The notes beneath the pieces were generated by a model. It did no database searches. It was not told where the DNA came from and was given only the letters and a program-made list of their open reading frames with translations. This document shows positions 32,967 through 44,137 of a DNA stretch of 64,000 nucleotides, in pieces. This DNA comes from Berberis thunbergii (Eukaryota; Streptophyta; Magnoliopsida; Ranunculales; Berberidaceae). The stretch is from positions 1 to 64,000 of the forward strand of contig QNQO01006235.1 in assembly GCA_003290165.1 (NCBI GenBank), in the 5' to 3' direction. A program made the position numbers and the translations under genes. Every line of letters starts with the position of its first letter. The first letter of the stretch is position 1.

Positions 32967-35400
32967 CACTATAACGACTAAGGCATTTGACAACTACCAA
33001 AGAAATTTGTTGGTAAAACACATATATTTTTACCAACAAATTGTTTGTTGAAAGAAAGCTTTTAAGTACCTTTGAATTTTTTTTCTCGAAAAATCTTAGA
33101 TACATCAAGGAAAATTGTCATGGGAAAAGGTAACTACATTTATCATAGAACTTTTTCGTTAGTAAAATGCATGTATATCAATGAAAGTTGTCGTAAGTAC
33201 CGTTAACAATTACCAAGGAAATTCGTTGATAAAAAAAGATAAAAATGTTGTTAGGTTTGTTGGGAAAAATCAAGTTTTTTTAACAAAATATTTCCTTGAG
33301 AAAAATTAAATTTTGTTGGAGAAGAATTTGATCAACAAAAAAATTTGTTGCTAGGTTCTTGCGGCATCGCCCTTGCTGAATGCTTTTACCAAGGAATTAA
33401 TTTTTCATTGTTAAATGTTGATATTTACCAATGAAAGTTATCATAGGTAATAGTAACACTTAGCAACGAATTGCATTGGAAAAAATAATGAGCCTTTTAT
33501 CAAGGAATTATTTTTGGATAAACTAAATAAAATGCAATGATATTAAAATATATCTATCGACAAACTATTTATTGAAAAAAGTGGGGTTTTCAAGGAAATG
33601 TGTTCGTTGGTAAAAAAAATTATATACCAAAGCAACTTATCATTCTTGGCTCTTATAACACCCAATCTACCTCCCAAACTATAAGAACATCAACTAGTAA
33701 AATCTATTGCAATTTTAGCTATTTGAATAATTGTGTTGTGTGAAGCAACTTCATAGCTTATTAAATAAAATTATTCTTCTTTTGCGATAAAAAAAGCATT
33801 GTTACGTATATAATAAGGACCAATAAACAATATTTCATTACAATAAATTGGAATTAAATATTTTAAAGACTATAAATTTTATTTGAAATATTTACTACTT
33901 TTAGCAACGAAAAGAAATCCACAATAACACAATTATAATTAGCAACGAAATATTAATAACATTTCATTGCTAAATATTATTGAAATTGGTTATATCCCCA
34001 ATGAAATAAAATTAAATTGTTGTAAATAAGAAAATGAACCTTAAAAAAAATTTATGGAAAAATTTCAATCTTTAGCAACGAATAAACTATTACACATAAT
34101 ATTATAATTAACAATAAAATATTATTTTATTGTTAAAGAAATGTTATTCTAATTTAAAATGACATAATATCATTGCTACTAATAAAAGTTTTCAATAAAA
34201 TAATTTTTTTACCCTGTTAATAAATTCCACATAAAAAATCATTATAAATAACCAAAAATAAATCGTTTTGAATAACGTGATAATTAACTAAAAAAATTAT
34301 TTTCATTGTTGAAGAGAGACAAGCAAGTGTTATAGTGCATTTACCAAGAAAATATTTGTCAATAATATTATTCTTTGTTAGCAATGAAACAATTTATTGT
34401 AAATAATGTCATAATCACCTACAAACTAAAATTTCATTGACATAGAAATATTTGTTGCTAAATAATGTTGGTGGGAAATTGCTTTTGAAGGGAATATTTT
34501 CCGCCACTTCTTTAACAAAGAAAAGTTGAAAATGACAACTTTATGATTTTTGCAGTGAAATTTATTTTTGTTGGAAATAGTAACATATTAACAAGGAAAA
34601 TAAAATTTGTGGATAAATTTTTGTTGGTAAATAACACATTTCTTGCAGTGAGTATACCAATTTTCAAAAAAATAATGATTTGTCGCTATAAAATAATAGT
34701 GAACTTTAACAAGAAACAGATTTTAGGAAAGTAATTATCATTTTTACTTACGAAAACAGTTTATTACCAAACAAGGTTATATTTACCAACAAAATTTTAT
34801 TTTTTTACTACAGAGATTTCATTAAAAAAGGTATTGTTTTCAACAAAATATAAAACTTTGCCAATAGTGTAACAATTTTCAACAAAATATTACTTTGATG
34901 CTATAAATTAGTAAAAGAGATTTAACAAGAAAAAATAACTAATAGAAAAATAATCAATCATTACTAACGAGTCGAATCATTACTAATAATGTGACAAATA
35001 AATGTTAATATTCCATTAACAAGGAAAGTGATTTGTTGTTAAAATAAATCTTCTTTAGCAACAAAATATTTCATTCCATATGATGCCATAATTACCAAAG
35101 AACTAGTATTTTGTGGTCATAAAAAATATTTTGTAGTTAAATCAATTCGGCGGAAAATTAGGTTTGCGGGAATACTTCCCGCCACCTAATTAACAAGAAA
35201 ATTTTCCTACAAAATATATTTTGTTGGAAAAAAGCAACAAGTTGATGATTTTCACAATGAAATTTTTTTCATCTACAATGATAACATATTAACAAGGAAG
35301 TTCAAATTCATAGAAAAAATTTTGTTGTTATTTTCCTTCTTTTTTGTAAAACGTTATTTCATTAGCATTGAGGAGATCTTTATTTATTTATCTAAAATTG
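32967..35400. repeat. AT-rich non-autonomous repeat, unit 1 (CACTA-like)
   Basis: Starts CACTATAACGACTAAGG, a CACTA-like end, and is dense in short words such as taccaacaaatttgttggtaaa, caatgaaatt and ttttagcaacgaa. It has no ORF above 63 codons. Within it a terminal-looking block ends TTTCTTGCAGTG at 34650, and a second related block ends near 35350 after ttcccgccacctaattaaca. The same series of blocks recurs in unit 2 (35740-38440) and, partly, at 42160-42894 and 51817-52366. Lineage is inferred only from ends and subterminal repeats. Confidence 0.6.
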
Positions 35401-35579
35401 CACACTCCTTTGAATGCATAGAGTTCAAAATAAAAACATTGTTAAATACAACTATATATTGGCTTTATTTCTTTGTTAAAGGTCATAACTATCCACTTTA
35501 GGCTTTTGTAAAAAGAAAATTTAATTGGTGTTTTTATATTTAATTATAATGTATACAAACACATGTAGTATGAAAGGGT

Positions 35580-35735
35580 TCATCTTCAGTACTTGCTCAT
35601 CATGTCTCGTCTCAAACCCATTTGGAATGGGACGAGGTTAGGATGAGGTCCATCTCGTATCGATCCCGAAGCAATGCATAATGTGATTGGGATGAGGTTC
35701 ATCTCGTTCATGCCCACCCGTACTACAACAATTAA
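35580..35735. mobile_element. Relic of a hAT (TAGGGGTGGGCA type) element
   Basis: Contains repeated gggacgaggttaggatgagg and gggatgaggttcatctcgtt and ends tgcccaccc at about 35722. This resembles the subterminal repeats and TIR of the 824-bp hAT element at 18304-19127. The left end is missing, so only a fragment remains between the two AT-rich units. Confidence 0.5.
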
Positions 35736-35739
35736 AGCA

Positions 35740-38440
35740 TTTTTCAATCAAAAAATTCCTTGAAAAAAATCAAAAAATTGTTGAAAAATATTTTTAACAA
35801 GGAAAAAAACCGTTACTAGGTTCGTGGCGGCATCCCCCAAGCTAAATGTTTTTTACCAAGGAATTATATTTTTTGTTGGTAAAACGGATGATAAGTTAAT
35901 GAAACATGGTGTTGGTAATACTGACAACTACCAAGAAATTTTGTTGGTAAAAGAAATTGTTTTGTTGCAAAAAAAACTTTTGTTTACCTCTGATTTTGTT
36001 CTCGAAAAAGCTTAGAATCATTAATGAAAATTGTCGTGGGAAAAGGTAACTACCTTTATCATAGAACTTTTTCGTCGGTAAAATGCATATATATTAACAA
36101 AAGTGATGCAGGAAGATCCGAGTCAGATGATGTTGAGTTGTCAGATAGCACATTATTGGCGCTAAGATACCTTGAGTTGGCAGATTAGCGCAAAGATGGC
36201 AGAAAATCGTGATTTTTTCCTATTTGGGGCAGTTTTGGGTGCGTTTTGGTATTTTGGCCATAACTTTGGCTATGAGTATCAGAATCGCACATATGACCCC
36301 AATTCGGAAAGCTTTTGACGGTGCGCACATCATGGCTACCTTTTTATGCTTGGTCCACATATTTTCAATGTCAAAATCCATTATTTTCCCTTCCGAATCC
36401 ACAATTTTAGTATTTTTTTATGATAATATTTCCTTTATTGTTTAGGAGGTGATTCTGAACCCAATTTGGGCCAGATTCTTGACAGATTATTTCTTTTATT
36501 ACGTATTTCGTTTTAGCATGATTATTGGGATTTTGCTAATTTTGGTAAAATTCTTATAATGGCGAATTTTAGCTATAAAACCCGGTTTGTGAGCTGATTT
36601 AGAAATAATTTTGATTTGAATAATTTTAATTGAACATCAGGGTTGTTTCTCTGTGTTTTGGGTGAATCACTTGTGTCTTTTCCTTGTGAATTGTTTGTTG
36701 AAACTAGTCTGCAGGATAATCGCTATTCTGTCTGGCGTCAAAAAGTTGTCATAGGTACCGTGAACAATTACCAAAGAATTTATTTTCAATGAAAAAACAT
36801 AAAACGATTTATTATTTACAACACCCAATCTACCTCCCAAATCACTCTAAGGACACCGCTCTTAATGGTAACACTCCATTATGGAAATCTGTATATGACG
36901 ATATAAATTATTTATTTCTATGTTCAACAAGGATTCAAGTGACCTATAATAAAATTTATTGCAATCTTTACTAGTTTAGCTATTTGAATAATTGTATTGT
37001 GTGAAACAACTTTATAGCTTATTAATTCAAATTACTCTTCTTTTGCAATAAAAATCATTGCTACATTCATATAATAGGGACCAATAAATAATATTTCGTC
37101 ACTATAAATTATGACTAAATATTTTAACGACTATAAGTTTTACATGAAATATTTAACACTTTTACCAATGAAAATAAATCCACAATAACATCATTATAAT
37201 TAGCAAGGAAATACTAATAGCATTTCATTGGTAGATATGTTATTGAAACCGTATCCTCAATTAAAAAAAATTAAATTATTTTAAATAAGAAAACGATCCT
37301 TAGAAAGAAAATTTGATAATTTATAAATATTTAGCAACAAAATAAATTGTTACCCATAATATATTATAATTAACGATAAAATAATATTTTATTGTTAAAG
37401 TAATACTATTCGATTTTTCAAATGACATAATAACATTGCTATTAATAAAAATTTCAACGAAATAATATTTTGCCACTGCAATATAACTAAATTTCATGAA
37501 ATTTTTTCATTATAACTAACCAAATAATATTAATCTTTATTAACAATGAAACAATTTATTGTAGATGACGTCATAATTACTAACAAACTAAAATTTCATT
37601 GACATAGAAATATTTGGTTGCTAAATAACATTGATGAGTTTTCAAATGAGAAATATTTTTACTTTGTTGCTAAAATTTAATTGTAAATGATTAGTATACC
37701 AATTTTCAACAAAATAATGATTTGTTGCTATAAAATAGTGAGTGAGCTTTAACGAGAAATAGATTTTCATGAAAGTAACTATCACTTTTTACCTAGAAAA
37801 CAATTTGTTACCAACAAGGTTATAATTACCAACAAAAGTTTATTTCCTTGCTACAATTTCATTAAAAAAAAAGATATCTTTTCCAACAAAATAAAATAAA
37901 CTTTGTCAATAGTGTAATAATTTTAAATGAAATATTATTTTATTGCTATAAATTAGTAAAAGTTTTAACTAAAAAAACTAATGGAAAAATATCAATATTA
38001 TCAACGAACCGAATCATTACTAATAATGTTATTATTATATAGGAAAACATATTTCCTTACTAAAGAGAGGTAAATAAGTGTTAATATTCCGTTAACAAGG
38101 AAAGTGATATGTTGTTAAAATTAGTCTTTTTTAACAACAAAATATTTCACTCCAGATGATATCATAATTAGTAAGGAACTAGTATTTTGTGGCCATAAAA
38201 AATATTTCATTGTTAAACCAATTCAGTAGAAAATTAGGTTTGGAGGGAATACTTCCCGCCACCTATTTAACAAGGAAAGATTCTCACAAAATATATATTT
38301 TTTGGAAAAAAAAAACAAGGTTATAGTTTTTTTAATGATATTTTATTTTCGTTGATAATGATACCATATTAACAAGGAAATTAAATTCGTAGACAAAATT
38401 TTGTTAGTAAATGATAGATTTCTACTAATGAAAGTATTAT
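35740..38440. repeat. AT-rich non-autonomous repeat, unit 2
   Basis: Collinear with unit 1 for most of its length: gacaactaccaag (35924, compare 32985), gtaaaatgcata (36078, compare 33165), acacccaatctacctcccaaa (36821, compare 33658), agtataccaatttt (37691, compare 34651) and ttcccgccacctatttaaca (38254). It is interrupted by a solo LTR at 36104-36740. The copies have diverged by many substitutions and small indels, so they arose by an old duplication or by independent insertions of one family. Confidence 0.7.
36104..36740. mobile_element. Solo LTR, 637 bp, with 5-bp target duplication
   Basis: Runs from TGATGCAGGAAG to CTGGCGTCA (TG...CA). The 5-mer aaaag is repeated at 36099-36103 and 36741-36745. 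Deleting the LTR and one aaaag gives ...aacaaaagttgtcataggtaccg, which matches unit 1 at about 33170-33200 (aatgaaagttgtcgtaagtaccg), an independent empty site. No internal retrotransposon sequence remains, so it formed by LTR-LTR recombination. The LTR resembles gypsy LTRs in length, but the family is not identified. Confidence 0.9.
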
Positions 38441-40700
38441 GTTTTCTTTTTCTTTTTTTCAAAATGAAAATTATCATAATTATCTATGTAGTTGTCAGAT
38501 TTTGGTAAACTTGGTATTATTCAAATGCAATTTTGAAGACATTTTCAACAAAACCAATAATCAATACAAACACTTAAATTTCCAAAATATGTATTTTATT
38601 ATTAAAATAAGTAAGTATTTTTAATATTTTCATGCCTAAGTATAATATTTTCAAAGAAACTAATAGACATTTTAATGAACACTCAAACAAAGACTCCGAA
38701 CATTCAATCGATTATCATTTTAACCGAGTTTGACTTTAAAAAAATTAGTAATTTTATCGTGAAATAGGATTGCACTTAAAAGAATTAGATTACATTCGAA
38801 ATATAAATTTTTTTATTTTTATTTATGAAACTGGTTGAGGGCAATGATTAACAAAAAAATGTAGAAGGGCAAAGAAAATGAAAATTTGTTAACAAAAAGT
38901 TGAAGAAATGTGCATGTGGCAGAGAGAGAAAATTTTGTGTTTTCTCAAAATTAAAATTGTTATAACTATTTAATTGGTTGTCGAATTTTGGTAAATTTAA
39001 TATCGTTAGAATGCATTTTTGAAGATTTTTCCGATGAAACAAATGATCGATACAAACATAAAAAATTAAAAAATATTTTATTATTAAAAATATCTAATGC
39101 ATTTAACATCACTAGTATTTTCAATAATTTAAAAAAAAATGAGAATGGTCGATCATAACATGAAAAAGGAAGAAGAATAAATGAGACATGCTTCTTAATG
39201 CACATTCAAACAAAAACAATGAACTTTTTGTTTTGGCAAATTCAAAGTTTTTAGGAAAACTCACTCTCAGCGTTTGAAATTTTTTTCTCCAACTGATTCA
39301 AATTTTAATCGACTCTAACCTGAAAGTTTATACTATAGATTTTTATCTTAGGATAAGGTTGCACTTCAAAACTGATTGAGAGCAAAAGTGTGGATGGTGG
39401 TTAGAGGTTGGAGGTTGGAGGCGTTCAGTACATGATATTTAGCACACAAAAATGTGTACGTGAAGTGCCAACGGCACAAGAAATACCCTAATAAATGACA
39501 TGCTTAACTTCATAAACATAAATATTTTTTGAGGGAATGAGGGAAGGAGCGAGGGATGGGTGTAACCACCCATCCCCTTTGAGATAAGCGATGGTGCACA
39601 TCTCGAGAAAAATGGGTGGTTACACCCATCCCTTGCTCCTTTCCGCGCTCCCTCTCTCCTTTCCGCGCTCCCTAGAATTTCTGATATTTTTTTGTCAAAC
39701 AACTATGCCTGCTGCCAATATCATCAACCTTTTGTGGTTCACGCACAACTTTCCAAAGTTTAGTAAGTCCAACACAATTTGCAACAATGTCTGCTGTCAT
39801 TCTGCCAATTTGCAACAACCTTCCAAGTTTATTCTAGAAGTCTATGATCAGTATTATTTTAATTTCATAACCATGGACTTAACACCACTTAAGCTTTCTA
39901 TATGTGTTATTAATTCAAAAAACCATGGACTTAACATCGTGACTGATCCCTTCTAACTGAACAAGAAATGTGAAAATGAAATTGTTGAGAAGATCCTATC
40001 AATTGACTTTATACGTTCTTGCGAATGTGTTTGCCGTGAGTGGTTAGCCCCAAATGCGTACTTTTCTACTTCCATTTTCAGCATCTTAAAGTGTAATCGT
40101 TTAAACAAATTTAATTATTTTACTGAAATATTACAAATACATAAAAAAAAAAAAAAAAAAAACACGTGATCATTTTCTTTTGATTGTAATATACTAAAAT
40201 GATATTAAGATTTTAGTTAAGTAATTGGTTTTCTTACATTGTAAAACATTTATCATGTTGAATATATATACGCAATTAATTGTAGACAAAGGAACAAACC
40301 CAAGACATACATTTTATTCATTTTGTCAGACTCATGTGATCGATCTTTTGTTTGATTTTCTGAGAGAAATGTTGCCAAGCATTTTTTTTCTAAGAATCTA
40401 TCTTACATATGCAGTTTAATTGTAGACAAAGGAACAAACCTAAGACATATATTTTTTTTACAATATATGATTTGTATTTCGAAAGAAAATTTTCAGTCCA
40501 CGTATGCAGTTTTAATGGCGATTATGACACAAATGTGTGACACACATTAGATGTCGCCTTTCATCTCAGAAATCCATTCTCCAACCTCCTTCAAAGTTCA
40601 AACACACCAATTTCTCCCCAACACGTTAACTTAACAATCTTCAACGCGGCGGGAGACTTACGTGTCTTACCCATATATTAAAACGCGCTCACCAAATACT
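38441..40700. other. Intergenic region upstream of the NHL gene
   Basis: AT-rich, with no gene. Two diverged direct copies of about 150 bp lie at 38464-38610 and 38951-39085 (gttgtcagattttggtaaa...tgcaattttgaaga...caatacaaac). A 40-bp direct repeat (aattgtagacaaaggaacaa) occurs at about 40278 and 40421. A strong hairpin is listed separately. An A tract lies at about 40142-40162. Confidence 0.5.
39542..39644. repeat. Foldback with about 32-bp arms
   Basis: The left arm 39542-39573 (ggaaggagcgagggatgggt... to ccacccat) is the inverse of the right arm 39612-39644 (atgggtggttacacccatcc... to cctttcc) with one or two mismatches, around a 38-base loop. The right arm is followed by another copy of ctcctttccgcgctccct. 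This looks like the end structure of a small foldback element or MITE, but no target duplication is obvious. Confidence 0.7.
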
Positions 40701-40728
40701 TGTTCAAATCCACACTCCACCTTCTCCC

Positions 40729-40737
40729 TATATATAT
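40729..40737 (+). promoter_or_regulatory. TATA box of the NHL gene
   Basis: tatatatat lies about 85 bases ahead of the ATG at 40820, inside a CT-rich leader (cttctcccta...ctctacctctctcgc). A plant transcription start would be expected about 30 bases downstream, leaving a leader of roughly 55 bases. Confidence 0.6.
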
Positions 40738-40819
40738 ACTCTACCTCTCTCGCTATTCATTCACCACCATATTTTCTTTCACATTTCTTTACCTTTCATC
40801 ATTCATTTTTACTTCTTCC

Positions 40820-41496
40820 ATGGCTGAAACTAAGCAAGCACACTTGAACGGAGCCTTTTATGGCCCTTCCATCCCTCCCCAGCAATCCTACCACCGCCAT
40901 GGTCGTGGTCGTGGATGTCTTTGCGGCCCATGTTGCATACTGGGCCTATTGTGCAAGCTCATCGTTTCGGTTGTGATCATCCTTGGCATAGCTGCACTAG
41001 TCATTTGGCTAGTCCTTCGTCCGTCTCAGGTCAAGTTCCATGTTGTTGATGCTTCCCTTACGGAGTTCAACTTCACAAACAACCAACTTCGCTACAATCT
41101 TGCAGTAAACATGACCATCAGGAACCCGAACAAGAAAATTGGACTCTACTATGACCGGATTGAAGCCAATGTTTACTACAAAGGCGAACGCTTTAATACT
41201 AAAACGTTGACACCTTTCTATCAAGGCCATAAGAACACTTCCACTCTAAACCCCTCATTCGCTGGGCAACAACTAGTAGTCCTAGGAGGAACCGACAGTA
41301 TAGACTACAACAAAGAGAGGAGTAATGGAGTTTTGAGATTGACATGAAGTTATATCTTCGTATTCGATTCAAGGTTGGTAAGTTCAAGACCAACCGATAC
41401 AAGCCTAAGATCAAGTGCGATTTCAAGGTTCCCTTGGCTTCCAATGGTGCATCAACCACTGAGTTTCGTTCTACAAAATGCAAACTCGATTATTGA
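40820..41496 (+). CDS. NHL10: NDR1/HIN1-like protein 10 (LEA_2 family) with a 1-bp frame break
   Basis: Starts MAETKQAHLNGAFYGPSIPP. A proline- and basic-rich N-terminus (YHRHGRGRGCLCGPCC) is followed by one membrane span (LIVSVVIILGIAALVIWLVL, about residues 58-77), then the LEA_2 domain with KFHVVDASLTEFNF, RYNLAVNMTIRNPNKKIGLY, YDRIEA and LTPFYQGHKNTS. These are hallmarks of NHL10/YLS9-type proteins, which sit in the plasma or ER membrane and are induced in senescence and pathogen responses. The frame breaks at 41331-41334, where TTTT should be five T: the frame then continues FEIDMKLYLRIRFKVGKFKT ... STKCKLDY and stops at 41494-41496. The span of 677 bases is one short of 226 codons. An in-frame ATG 120 bases upstream (40700) precedes the TATA box and is rejected as the start. 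No intron, which is common in this family. Confidence 0.92.
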
Positions 41497-42160
41497 TCTT
41501 CCGGATGAGCGTCATACATATTCGATCCATGATTTCTTTTGTTATTTAGTTCCCATTTTTATATACTTGTATTGTACGATCACACTGCAGTTCAGATGTG
41601 AGATTTTTGTATTATTTCTTATACCTTCTTTATTTGTTGGACTTGGTGTAAATAAATAAAATACCTTCGTTCTTTTATTGTTGTTTTTGCAATTTGTAAT
41701 AAAACTATGTGTTTGGATTGATTAGTTTAATTGGTCTTCATTTTGGAAGTCTATTCAAACAATGGAAATCAGTTGAATTAGCGTAACCTATAATAGTTTT
41801 GTATTCTGTAAACTATTAGCTAAAACACTTCTCTTCCTTGAAAACGAAGCTTCAGATATAGGGTTTGAGAGGAGCAGATAAGAACTGAGGACTAATGTGC
41901 AGGGCACAGAATAAAGCAAACTGCACGGGTAACGTTATTATCACTAGCTAGCCCACTTCACACATTCTGTAAGCGTAAATTTGCTATTTCTATCAGTCTA
42001 TTTTTCTTTTTTTACAATTAATTGACTGTGTAACTAGAGGAAAAAAAATCATATTTATAACCTTAAACATTCTTTCGCAACAAATAAAAAGCTAAAATCA
42101 ATAAGGAAAAAAAAGTAATTGTATATATTAAAAACAATAAAAAAAATTTGAATTTGTTGG
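41497..42160 (+). other. 3' flank of the NHL gene
   Basis: An aataaataaaata stretch at about 41650 is the likeliest polyadenylation signal, preceded by T-rich sequence. The remainder is AT-rich intergenic sequence ending at the next AT-rich repeat copy. No other gene is seen. Confidence 0.5.
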
Positions 42161-42894
42161 TTACTAGTATACCAATTTGCAAGAAAATAATGATTTGTCG
42201 CTATAAAATAGTTAGCGAGTTTTAACGAGAAATAAATTTTCATGAAAGTAATTATCACTTTTTACCTACAAAAACAACTTGTTACAACAAAGTTATAATT
42301 ACCAACAAAATTTTATTTCCTTCCTACAAAGATTTCATTAAAAAATATATTATTTCAAACAAAAAAAAATGTTGCCGATAGTGTAACAATATTCAACCAA
42401 TTATTACTTTGTTGCTATGAATTAGTAAACGAGCTTTAACAAGAAAAAACACAATTGAAAAAAATTATCAATCATTATCAACTAGTTGAATCATTACTAA
42501 TAATGTGATTATTATCCAGGAAAACATATTTCCTTACTAAAGAGAAATGAATAAGTGTTAATATTCAGTTAACAAGGGAAGTGATTTGCTAATAAAATGA
42601 GTTTCTTCTTGAGCAAACAAATATTTCATCCAGATGATGCCATAATTACCAAGGAACTAGCATTTGGTGGCTATAAAAAATATTTCGTTGCTAAATCAAT
42701 TCGGCGGGAAATTGGTTTGGAGAGAATGCTTACCGCCACCTATTTAACAATGAAATTTTTCCACAAAATATATTTTATTGGAAAAAGTAACAAGTTTATG
42801 GTTTTTTCAATGAAATTTTTTTTTCGTTGACAATGATACCATATTAACTAGGAAATTAAAATCCGTAGAAAATTTTGTGTTGTTTCTTGTAGTG
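42160..42894. repeat. AT-rich CACTA-like repeat, copy 3 (terminal block)
   Basis: Aligns with the terminal part of units 1 and 2, from agtataccaatttgcaagaa to aaaatccgtagaaaattttg, and ends TGTTTCTTGTAGTG at 42894. TTTCTTGTAGTG is the inverse of CACTACAAGAAA, a common CACTA terminus. It includes ggcgggaaattggtttggag and accgccacctatttaaca. The opposite end of this copy is not visible, so it is a fragment or the right end of a larger element. Confidence 0.7.
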
Positions 42895-44137
42895 GATTTA
42901 CAACGCCAACCACCTAATCTTTCCACTATCGCAAAACTCCAATCTTGACCCAAATCATTACTTTTCTCTATTCAATCAGGGTGAACTAACATTAATTGAT
43001 TTTCTCGCTCAAATCTGGGAACTATTTTTTTCACATCACCACTTCTTAATCTTTACCAATTTCGAGTATTTTCTTTCCTAACTATGGTTTGTTCATCATA
43101 TCCACTAGGCGTCCTTGCACCCCTATCATTTTTTTAATCCATTTTTGTTGTGGTATGAGGAAGATGAAACAGAAACAACATGGATTTCATCATTGCATTG
43201 GATTTAATTGCCTCCATTTTTGTTGTGGTGTGATGCTAATTAAAGTCAGTAATTATTACTTTTTACCTACGAAAACAACTTGTTACAACAAGGTTATAAT
43301 TACCAACAAAAATTTATTTCCTTCCTACAAAGATTTCATTAAAAAAGATCACTTTCAAGAAAACAGGTGCTAAATACCATTTAGCGACGGTTATTAGGAA
43401 CCGTTGGTAAACCCGTCGCTAAATACCAAATAGCGACGGGTGCTAACCGACGCTAAATATGGGGCAAGAATTGACGTTTTATAATATGCTGCGACGGTTC
43501 TTAACCGCCGCTATAGTCCGTGGCGCCTACGGCGGTTTATACCCGCCGCCAAATTCCAATTGGTAATTCTTTTAGTGACGGTTAAAACCGCCGCTAATGC
43601 CTGTCATTATTATCATGTAATTCTATTATGCGCACTAGAAATATGTAAACAATCTATAGTCACATTTTAACATGTAATCACATTTTTCAACCTATAAACA
43701 ATCTGTAAACAACCCACAATTTTACACAACTATTTTATATCGAAATCATTAAAGAAAACTTGACTTCAACTATATTGTCATCAACTTTAACAAAAAAAAA
43801 TCTTTATTATCATCAAAGTTAACAATATATCAAAGCTAGTACATATAAAATTTCTTGAAGTTTGATAGTTAAAATCAAATTTACTACAGCTGAAATTGTA
43901 CCATGTTCTTGAAAGAAATTAGACAATGGTTTGGAGAGAGTGGAGCCGATGAATATCCTCATTATTATTTTGACTAGGTGATGAGGGCCTTGCAATTGCT
44001 GGTGAAGCTTGCCCACTTTCTTCGACTAGTGCCTAAAAATGATGAGTCAACAATATTACTCTAAACTTGAACCAAATCACAATAATTAATTGATTTATAT
44101 TTTGTAAGTAACCAATATCACTGATAACTAATATATA

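Noticed and set aside
40700..40819. Extended N-terminus (40 residues) for the NHL protein from an upstream in-frame ATG
   Set aside because: It contains the TATA box, and the family starts at the MAETKQ-type ATG at 40820.
32967..42894. A single 9.9 kb CACTA element carrying the NHL gene
   Set aside because: Flanking triplets TAT and GAT do not match, and the interior consists of several partial copies; kept only as a hypothesis.
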